NCBI RefSeq assembly: GCF_001729785.1
Contig: NZ_CP017183.1
Span: 2,108,001 to 2,172,000 of the forward strand
Length of the DNA stretch: 64,000 bases
Reading direction: 5' to 3'
Origin: Enterobacter hormaechei subsp. xiangfangensis
GTDB lineage: Bacteria; Pseudomonadota; Gammaproteobacteria; Enterobacterales; Enterobacteriaceae
A program made the translations under genes and the position numbers. The notes below the pieces were generated by a model. The model was not told the DNA's origin, did no database searches, and saw nothing but the letters and a program-made list of their open reading frames with translations. Positions within the stretch are counted from its first letter, which is position 1. Every line of letters starts with the position of its first letter. Positions 33,935-40,470 of this stretch are shown in pieces.

Positions 33935-36031
33935 GTGCACAACGATAAGCATTATCCCTTCATAAAAGTCAGAATGACGGCGCTGGCGCTGCTGGTCGCT
34001 CCGCTCGCGCTACAGGCGCAGGATAAGGCCACTGAGGCCTCTCAGGGGACCCAGGAATCGCTTAACATTGATGCCGCCGATCAGCAGGCACCCGGAACCA
34101 CAAAAACCACCGACGATGCCTCAACCGGCAGCGGTGACGGAAAGAAAGTCGCCTCGGCCAGCCAGCCCGCGACGCCGCTGGTGCCCGGCACGCCCACCTG
34201 GGACAGCTTCCACGGCCAGCTTAACGCGCAGAAATACAGCCCCCTGACCCAAATTACGGCGGATAATGTCGGGAAATTAACGAAAGTCTGGGAATTCCAT
34301 ACCGGCGACGTCTCGGATGGTAAAGGCGATACGCCAGCCACCGTCTGGTCCGCAACGCCCATTTTCGCCAACGATACGCTCTACATTGGCACGCCATTCG
34401 ATCGCCTGATTGCGCTGGATCCGGGGACGGGTAAAGAGAAGTGGCATTATGACACGAAATCGTCGCGCAAGGCGCTGACCCAGCCAGTGCTGAAAAACCG
34501 CGGCGTTTCCTACTGGCAGGCCAAAAATCCGGTGAGCGGAGAGGCATGCCAGAAGATGGTTTATATGGGCACCGTTGACGGCAAGCTCTTTGCGCTGGAC
34601 GCCGATTCAGGCAAACCTTGCAGCGGCTTTGCGAATAACGGCGTGTTGGATCTGAACCAGTGGAATACCGTTAACGCGAAGTATCCGCTCTCTGTCCTGC
34701 AACCGCCAACCGTTGTCGGCAACCATCTGCTGGTGGGCTGGGCCGGGAAGGACTGGGCCTATGCCGAAGCCCCTCCGGGCACCGTATTTTCAGTCAACGC
34801 CCAGACCGGTAAGCTTGAATGGACCTTTGAGGCGATCCCGGCAGAGATCCGCAAGCGTACCGGTACCGCCAACGTCTGGACGCACATGTCCGCCGATGAG
34901 GCCAACGGGCTGGTCTATCTCCCGGTTTCATCGCCATCTCCCAACTATTGGGGCGGCAACCGCGTGGACGCTATTCCGCTTGGCACCTCGACCACCGCGC
35001 TGGACATCAACACCGGTAAAGTGGTCTGGTCCCGTCAATGGGTACACCACGACGTCTGGGATTACGATATTAACTCCGCCCCGACGCTGATGGACATCAC
35101 CGTAGACGGCAAGCAGATCCCGGCGCTGATTCAGGCCACCAAGCAGGGTTTCCTGTTCGTGGTTAACCGCCTGACGGGGGAGGACGTATGGCCAATCGAA
35201 GAACGTCCGGTTCCGCAGGGTGATGGTTCGGTTCAGGGTGAAGTTCTCTCGCCCACGCAGCCGTTCCCGACCAAACCCGCGCCGCTGCTCGACCAGTCGA
35301 AAAAACCGGAAATCTGGAAGCTGGCGGATATCGTCGGTGGCGGCCAGTGCTCCCGTCTGTGGGATAACCTGACCTATGAGGGAATGTATACTCCGCCGAC
35401 CACAAAGGGCGAAGGCACGCTAACCTATCCTGATAGCGCGGGCGGCGTACAGTGGGGTGGGGTGGCGTTCGATCCGCAAAAACAGATCGCCATCGTCAAC
35501 ACCTCGCATATCGTCCAGTACGTGAAGCTCTACAGCCGCGAAGATTACGATAACGCAGACAAAGACTCCGGTAACGAAAGCGGCTTTGCCCCACAGGAAG
35601 GCGCCCCGTACGGTATGCGTCTGCTGGTGGCGAGCAACTGGCTGGGCATGCCGTGCTGGCAGCCGCCGTTTGGCGAAATCGTGGCGCTGGACATGCATAC
35701 GGGCGATGTGAAATGGCGTCGTCCGGTTGGCGCCTCCCAGCAGTATGGCTTCTTCATGCCGGAGAGCTGGGGTTCACCTACCATTGGTGGCCCGGCAGTG
35801 ACGGCGGGTGGCGTGATCTTCATCGGTGCTTCAATGGATGCCAAAGTGCGTGCCTACTCGGTCGAGAGCGGTGAAGAGCTGTGGTCCGATCAGGCAGAAG
35901 CGCCGGCAGTAGCGAACCCGTCAGTCTATGAATATAAAGGTCGCCAGTATGTGGCCTTCGTGGCTGGCGGGAATACGATCCTGAAGGATCAGGTGGGCGA
36001 TCAGGTGGTGGTCTACGCCTTGCCGGAATAA
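33935..36031 (+). CDS. Periplasmic PQQ-dependent dehydrogenase, large subunit
   Basis: This 698-residue quinoprotein begins with a signal peptide (to about LQAQ, residue 29), then a 60-residue low-complexity Ser/Thr/Asp/Gln linker, then an eight-bladed propeller. Propeller tryptophan motifs are visible (TGKEKWHYD, TGKVVWSRQW, TGDVKWRRPV, SGEELWSDQ). The catalytic segment WVHHDVWDYD near residue 371-378 carries the aspartate, and ATKQGFLFV near 400 the lysine that contacts PQQ in Gcd. No anchor segment is present, consistent with the preceding small membrane gene. It could oxidise glucose, polyols or quinate-type substrates. PQQ synthesis genes are not in the window. Confidence 0.88.
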   Translation: MHNDKHYPFIKVRMTALALLVAPLALQAQDKATEASQGTQESLNIDAADQQAPGTTKTTDDASTGSGDGKKVASASQPATPLVPGTPTWDSFHGQLNAQKYSPLTQITADNVGKLTKVWEFHTGDVSDGKGDTPATVWSATPIFANDTLYIGTPFDRLIALDPGTGKEKWHYDTKSSRKALTQPVLKNRGVSYWQAKNPVSGEACQKMVYMGTVDGKLFALDADSGKPCSGFANNGVLDLNQWNTVNAKYPLSVLQPPTVVGNHLLVGWAGKDWAYAEAPPGTVFSVNAQTGKLEWTFEAIPAEIRKRTGTANVWTHMSADEANGLVYLPVSSPSPNYWGGNRVDAIPLGTSTTALDINTGKVVWSRQWVHHDVWDYDINSAPTLMDITVDGKQIPALIQATKQGFLFVVNRLTGEDVWPIEERPVPQGDGSVQGEVLSPTQPFPTKPAPLLDQSKKPEIWKLADIVGGGQCSRLWDNLTYEGMYTPPTTKGEGTLTYPDSAGGVQWGGVAFDPQKQIAIVNTSHIVQYVKLYSREDYDNADKDSGNESGFAPQEGAPYGMRLLVASNWLGMPCWQPPFGEIVALDMHTGDVKWRRPVGASQQYGFFMPESWGSPTIGGPAVTAGGVIFIGASMDAKVRAYSVESGEELWSDQAEAPAVANPSVYEYKGRQYVAFVAGGNTILKDQVGDQVVVYALPE

Positions 36032-36055
36032 TTCATCAGGAAGGGGAAATAAGCG

Positions 36056-36081
36056 TGGGGCCTGCGGGCCCCATTTTGTTT
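36056..36081 (+). terminator. Terminator of the PQQ dehydrogenase pair
   Basis: TGGGGCC and GGCCCCA form a perfect 7-bp stem with loop TGCG, followed by TTTTGTTTT, 24 bases after the stop. Confidence 0.88.
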
Positions 36082-36105
36082 TGCAATTGTCGTTTTACCG
36101 AAGCG

Positions 36106-36696
36106 TTATTTATCGGCTGATGCGCCGGAGTGGGTTGACATCTGCTCGGCGGACTTCAGATGCTGCTCAACGACCGGCGTGTGCTCGTTGGCCAGAGCCT
36201 TCACATCCGGATCGTCGATTTTACTGGCGTCGCTCTTAAGCTTCGACAGCACCTTCTCGTGGTCCTTCACGCCAGCATATTCCATATACATTTTGTCAAA
36301 AGCGTCACCACGCTGGTTTTCCAGCCTTGAGTTCAGGGCTTTATGCGCGGCGTCTGGTTCGGTCGGCAGCTCCACGCCCTTTTTCTGGGCAACGGTCTGG
36401 ACTTTGGTCAGCGCGGCGCCGTGATCGTCGACCATTTTCTGAGCGAATGTTTTCACTTCACTGCTTTGGGCCTTGTCCAGGGCGAGCCTGGCGGCGGCGA
36501 CTTCGTTGATATTGGCCTGCGCCATGTCCTTCAACGCTTTCTCGTCGCCGGAGCTGAGTCTGGCGTCCGGTTGAGCCTTGCCCGCAGTTTGAGTTTGTGC
36601 GGCGCTTGTCGTCTGGGCTTGTACGCCAACGGTGCTGAACATTGCTGCAACTGCTGATACGGCTAGCAGCCTTTTCAGGGTTTTACTCGTGTGCAT
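36106..36696 (-). CDS. DUF4142 periplasmic protein
   Basis: This 196-residue protein has a signal peptide (to about VQAQ, residue 28) and a four-helix DUF4142 domain: NINEVAAARLALDKAQSSEVKTFAQKMVDDHGAALTKVQ near residues 62-101 and later YMEYAGVKDHEKVLSKLKSDA. The His/Asp/Glu-rich helices recall ferritin-like folds and could bind metal, but no function is established. It is convergent with the PQQ dehydrogenase pair and transcribed alone. Confidence 0.82.
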   Translation of the reverse strand: MHTSKTLKRLLAVSAVAAMFSTVGVQAQTTSAAQTQTAGKAQPDARLSSGDEKALKDMAQANINEVAAARLALDKAQSSEVKTFAQKMVDDHGAALTKVQTVAQKKGVELPTEPDAAHKALNSRLENQRGDAFDKMYMEYAGVKDHEKVLSKLKSDASKIDDPDVKALANEHTPVVEQHLKSAEQMSTHSGASADK

Positions 36697-36924
36697 ATTG
36701 TTCTCCTGATGGTCATGGTACAGGTAAGTTTCGGTTGCTTCAGGCGCAACCGGACAGATAAATGCTCACTACAAGGGTCAGTATAGTAGATGAAACTGCT
36801 GCACCCGCCGTTCAGGTCAGTGATGGCTGGTCGTGATGCTCAATTCTTCTACAATATTGATACGGATCATTTACATATTTGGTGCTAATGTTAAATATAT
36901 AGATTCATCAACAGGAGGAATGAT

Positions 36925-37203
36925 ATGAAAAAAGCACTATTAGGGAGTGTATTGGCTTTAACAGTAGCAAGCTTCGGCGCATCTGCGGCAGATATGATTT
37001 CCAAGGATGAAGCGCACCACTTCAAACTTGAATACCTTGGTAATGTATCTGTAGGGGCTTCAGGTGGACAAATTTCTTCACCTTCAGATCTTCATCAAAA
37101 ACTCTCAAAACTGGCAGACGAGAAGGGCGGGAAGTACTACGTCATTATCGCTGCCCGCGAGCATGGCCCTAACTTCCAGGCCGTCGCAGAAGTCTTTAAA
37201 TAA
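36925..37203 (+). CDS. DUF1471 (YdgH/BhsA/McbA-like) periplasmic stress protein
   Basis: This 92-residue protein has a signal peptide (MKKALLGSVLALTVASFGASA, cleavage near residue 22) and one DUF1471 domain: KLEYLGNVSVGASGG near residues 34-48, DLHQKLSKLADEKGGKYYVIIAAREHGPNFQAVAEVFK to the end. Relatives such as BhsA and McbA respond to stress and influence biofilms. An AGGAGG ribosome site precedes the ATG. It is monocistronic with a strong terminator. Confidence 0.88.
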   Translation: MKKALLGSVLALTVASFGASAADMISKDEAHHFKLEYLGNVSVGASGGQISSPSDLHQKLSKLADEKGGKYYVIIAAREHGPNFQAVAEVFK

Positions 37204-37222
37204 TTTTCTCGAATACCACAAA

Positions 37223-37246
37223 AACCCGCTTCTGGCGGGTTTTTTG
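37223..37246 (+). terminator. Terminator of the DUF1471 gene
   Basis: AACCCGC and GCGGGTT form a 7-bp stem with loop TTCTG and a run of six T, 19 bases after the stop. Confidence 0.9.
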
Positions 37247-37512
37247 TTTACAGACAGCCAAAAAAAATGCCCCTGATGCGGGGCGAGTTTAAGTCAAAAC
37301 TTTTCTTATGTTTATGTGCTCTAAGGCTTTGGGACAATAACAGCTTGTTCAAATAATGCAACATAAATGCATGTTTAAATGTGACGGCTCCATCATGCTG
37401 CTCATCTTAAGGTTAATGCAGCATACGTAACGCAGATAGTCTACGCTTTACAAAGGGTTATGGTTAAAACCATTTAGAGAATGGATACAGTTAACGGTCG
37501 TAAGAGGTAAAG
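37247..37512. other. Spacer with a short palindrome
   Basis: No gene is seen in this 266-bp stretch. ATGGTT-AA-AACCAT (37460-37473) is a 14-bp palindrome about 40 bases before the small frameshifted gene and could be an operator; nothing else stands out. Confidence 0.4.
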
Positions 37513-37687
37513 ATGAAAGTTGACGCACTGACACAAAAGGCAGAGGAAGAGATTTCAGCGCTTATAGCCAAAAAAATTGCAGAGTTACGAAAAAAAAACA
37601 GGGCAGGAAGTTTCTGAAATAGAGTTTATCGCTCGTGAGGCCATGACGGGCCTCGAGGGGTACGAAGTAAAAATCAAACTCCTGTAG
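37513..37687 (+). pseudogene. Small gene interrupted by a frameshift in a run of nine A
   Basis: ATG at 37513 follows AGAGGTAA. The frame runs MKVDALTQKAEEEISALIAKK.. to codon 34 and stops at 37615 shortly after a run of nine A (37590-37598). If one A were removed, the reading would continue as KKTGQEVSEIEFIAREAMTGLEGYEVKIKLL to a stop at 37687, a 57-residue charged, helical protein. The downstream frame clearly reads as protein. Possible causes are a real mutation, a sequencing error in the homopolymer, or transcriptional slippage. I do not recognise the family. Confidence 0.6.
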
Positions 37688-37731
37688 GCGTTTCTTCCTG
37701 AAATGGTTGCTCAATTCTTGCCGCAATACAA

Positions 37732-37752
37732 AACCGGGCGTGATGCCCGGTT
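37732..37752. terminator. Terminator downstream of the alpha/beta hydrolase
   Basis: AACCGGGC and GCCCGGTT form a perfect 8-bp stem with loop GTGAT. On the minus strand TTGTATT follows, 23 bases after the hydrolase stop; it may also stop the small gene on the plus strand. Confidence 0.75.
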
Positions 37753-37774
37753 GTATTATGGATAATCATCGTCT

Positions 37775-38611
37775 TTATGAGCGAATAAATGTCAGTATAT
37801 CGGCGTTTATGGTATCTGCATGCGTGGTATGCATCCCATGCGGGAAGCCTGGATAAATTTTGAGTTCGCTGTTTGCGAGCAGCTTATCCTGTAGAAGGGC
37901 GGCATTTTTATAGGGGACGACCTGATCGTCATCACCCTGCAACACAAGGACGGGAACCGTAATGGCTTTAAGATCGTCCGTCTGGTCGGTCTCTGAAAAC
38001 GCCTTAATGCCTTCATAGTGGGCTTTGGCGCTACCGATCATTCCCTGACGCCACCAGTTCTGAATTGTGCCCTGCGAAACCTCTGCTCCGTCTCGGTTAA
38101 ATCCATAGAAAGGACCGCTGGCGACGTCGAGGTAAAACTGGGCGCGGTTAGCGGCCAGCGCCTGGCGGAAGCCGTCAAACACCTCAATGGGCGTTCCGCC
38201 GGGGTTAGCGTCTGATTTTACCATCAGCGGAGGAACGGCGCTGACCAGTACCGCTTTGGCCACCCGCCCCTGAGGCTGGCCGTACTTCGCAACGTATCTG
38301 GCGACCTGGCCCCCGCCGGTGGAGTGGCCGACGTGCACTGCATTACGCAAATCAAGGCTTTCGACCACGGCCGAGGCGTCGGAGGCATAATGATCCATAT
38401 CATGACCTTCACTCACCTGATCGGAACGACCATGACCACGACGGTCGAGGGCGATGACGCGGAAGCCTTCTGCAAGGAAAAAGAGCATCTGGTTATCCCA
38501 GTCATCGGCGCTCAGCGGCCAGCCGTGATGGAAAACGATCGGCTGCGCATCCTTCGGACCCCAGTCTTTGTAATAAATACTGACACCATCTTTCGTTGTT
38601 ACGAATGCCAT
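37775..38611 (-). CDS. Alpha/beta hydrolase of the non-haem chloroperoxidase/arylesterase group
   Basis: This 278-residue cytoplasmic hydrolase shows the oxyanion segment HHGWPLSADDW near residues 28-38, RRGHGRSDQ, the nucleophile elbow GHSTGGG with Ser near 96, the acid in LQGDDDQVVPY near 225 and the histidine in FPHGMHTTH near 255-263. This is the family of cofactor-free bacterial haloperoxidases that act mainly as esterases. There is no signal peptide. It is transcribed alone. Ester substrate unknown. Confidence 0.87.
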   Translation of the reverse strand: MAFVTTKDGVSIYYKDWGPKDAQPIVFHHGWPLSADDWDNQMLFFLAEGFRVIALDRRGHGRSDQVSEGHDMDHYASDASAVVESLDLRNAVHVGHSTGGGQVARYVAKYGQPQGRVAKAVLVSAVPPLMVKSDANPGGTPIEVFDGFRQALAANRAQFYLDVASGPFYGFNRDGAEVSQGTIQNWWRQGMIGSAKAHYEGIKAFSETDQTDDLKAITVPVLVLQGDDDQVVPYKNAALLQDKLLANSELKIYPGFPHGMHTTHADTINADILTFIRS

Positions 38612-38845
38612 ATTTCAGACTCCTCTGCTAATGGCAACATGTGTAAAGGCTAAGTAAATAGCCCAGCATTTAGGGACGTAATAAAACTGACTTATATTAA
38701 TCTTATTACTGATATATCCGCTTAAAGTGTAGAAGGGTTCCTGAAAACAGTTATAGATTAATTTTGTATGGTCATTATTTATTTTTAAACGAAATATCCC
38801 CTAAACCAGCCGGGGCACTGTGTTATTTTTCTCGCGTGGTGAATC
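38612..38845. other. Upstream part of the hydrolase-ldhA spacer
   Basis: An AT-rich stretch after the hydrolase start, with no recognisable gene or site. The structured segment described next begins where it ends. Confidence 0.4.
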
Positions 38846-38937
38846 CCCCTGTGCGGAGGGGCTAAACAGCACGTGTAGCTTAGGCAATCAGTAGCGGGTC
38901 AAGGTGGCTGACCAACGACTCACCGGGAGGCACCCGG
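38846..38937 (+). ncRNA. Structured leader: three consecutive hairpins
   Basis: Three short perfect stems follow each other: CCCCT/AGGGG (38846-38861, loop GTGCGG), GGTCA/TGACC (38897-38913, loop AGGTGGC) and CCGGG/CCCGG (38923-38937, loop AGGCA). They end 52 bases before a small ORF. The arrangement looks like a structured 5' UTR or small RNA; I cannot name the family. Boundaries are those of the stems, not of a transcript. Confidence 0.4.
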
Positions 38938-38989
38938 CACCACACATACGTTAAAGCTTGTATCTCGCTGAATTTATTAGGGATGGTGT

Positions 38990-39160
38990 ATGAAGTTGGG
39001 CTTTTTGGCTGGAGCAGTGCTGGCAACCTGGTTGTCTTTAACCTACCCGACGCAAATGAGAGCTGTTTTTGAACAACTGGTTACGATAGTGCAGCAAATC
39101 ACGCAGCCTTCATCAGAGTCTCATTCTGACATGGTCACACCGGAACAGTCATATCCTTGA
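38990..39160 (+). CDS. Small hydrophobic ORF (56 codons)
   Basis: ATG at 38990 follows AGGGATGG. The product begins MKLGFLAGAVLATWLSLTYP, a single hydrophobic segment of about 18 residues, then TQMRAVFEQLVTIVQQITQP and a polar Ser/Glu-rich tail. It could be a single-span membrane peptide or a secreted peptide. It lies after the three-hairpin segment. No family was recognised; coding status rests on the start site, hydrophobic pattern and leader. Confidence 0.5.
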   Translation: MKLGFLAGAVLATWLSLTYPTQMRAVFEQLVTIVQQITQPSSESHSDMVTPEQSYP

Positions 39161-39233
39161 TTGTTATATTTACGATGAACGTTACCCGTCTTAATAGTTA
39201 ACCTGTGCTTATTTTTCTGATGGGCTTGTTATT

Positions 39234-39262
39234 GGCCGGGCAGAGGTTACCGCCACCCGGCC
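39234..39262. repeat. REP-like inverted repeat downstream of ldhA
   Basis: GGCCGGG and CCCGGCC frame CAGAGGTTACCGCCA, the pattern of a REP/PU element. It lies 8 bases past the ldhA stop and probably acts as its terminator or 3' stabiliser. Confidence 0.65.
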
Positions 39263-39270
39263 TGACGGTC

Positions 39271-40260
39271 TTAAACGATCGCGTTAGGGCACGCTTCGCC
39301 CTTATCAAGCTGCTGTAAATTCCCCAGCGTGGTTTCCGATATACTGATCAGCGCTTCGGCGGTCAGAAACGCCTGGTGGCCGGTGAACAACACGTTGTGG
39401 CAGGCCGACAGGCGACGGAACACGTCGTCCTGAATCACGTCGTTAGATTTATCTTCAAAGAACAGATCGCGTTCGTTCTCATACACGTCCATACCCAACG
39501 CGCCAATTTTTTGCGTTTTCAGCGCTTCGATAGCGGCCTGAGAGTCGATCAGTCCACCGCGGCTGGTATTGATGATCATCACGCCGTCTTTCATCTGGTC
39601 GAACGCCGACTGGTTAAGCAGGTGATAGTTTTCCGGGGTCAACGGACAGTGCAGGGAGATAACATCAGACTGCGAGAAGAGCGTTTTCAGATCGACATAC
39701 TCCACGCCCAGCTCCAGCGCAGCGGCGCTAGGGTACGGATCAAACGCCAGCAGGCGCATGCCAAATCCTTTCAGGATGCGAAGGGCGGCCACACCAATTT
39801 TGCCGGTACCAATCACGCCTGCGGTTTTACCGTACATGGTAAAGCCGGTCAGCCCTTCCAGAGAGAAGTTAGCATCACGGGTACGCTGATAGGCACGGTG
39901 AATACGACGGTTGAGCGACATCATCATCCCGACGGCATGTTCAGCCACGGCTTCCGGAGAATAGGCTGGGACGCGAACGACCTTCAGACCCAGCTCTTTG
40001 GCGGCATCGAGATCGACGTTGTTAAAGCCCGCGCAGCGCAGGGCAATGTATTTCACGCCCTGTTTTTTCAACTCTTCCAGCACCGGTCGGCTACCGTCGT
40101 CGTTAACGAAGATACACACGCCTTCGCAGCCGTGAGCGGTTTTAGCCGTCTTTTCAGTCAGCAGAAAGTCGAAAAATTCAAGATCGAAACCGTACGTCTC
40201 GTTAACATGTTGCAGATACTTTTTGTCGTACTGCTTTGTGCTATATACCGCGAGTTTCAT
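39271..40260 (-). CDS. ldhA: Fermentative D-lactate dehydrogenase LdhA
   Basis: This 329-residue NAD-dependent D-2-hydroxyacid dehydrogenase reduces pyruvate to D-lactate during fermentation. The nucleotide loop is GTGKIGVAAL near 151-160. The catalytic residues are Arg in NTSRGG (about 235), Glu in DVYENE (about 264) and His in GHQAF (about 296). Length and sequence equal those of E. coli LdhA. It is divergent from ydbH across 210 bp, as in E. coli. Confidence 0.96.
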   Translation of the reverse strand: MKLAVYSTKQYDKKYLQHVNETYGFDLEFFDFLLTEKTAKTAHGCEGVCIFVNDDGSRPVLEELKKQGVKYIALRCAGFNNVDLDAAKELGLKVVRVPAYSPEAVAEHAVGMMMSLNRRIHRAYQRTRDANFSLEGLTGFTMYGKTAGVIGTGKIGVAALRILKGFGMRLLAFDPYPSAAALELGVEYVDLKTLFSQSDVISLHCPLTPENYHLLNQSAFDQMKDGVMIINTSRGGLIDSQAAIEALKTQKIGALGMDVYENERDLFFEDKSNDVIQDDVFRRLSACHNVLFTGHQAFLTAEALISISETTLGNLQQLDKGEACPNAIV

Positions 40261-40470
40261 AAGACTTTCTCCAGTGATTTTGGAACCACGTTAGCATGTT
40301 TAAAATTATCTTACAATTTTTCAAAATTCATTGAAATCAATAAGTTCTATGAATTATTGTAGAGCATCTACTCTTAAAAATGGCATTACCTTCAACTGAC
40401 TGGCTAAACATGCGACAATGAGCGGCAAGTACGGCTTATTTTTTTCGCAAAATCAGGATATTAACTGCCC

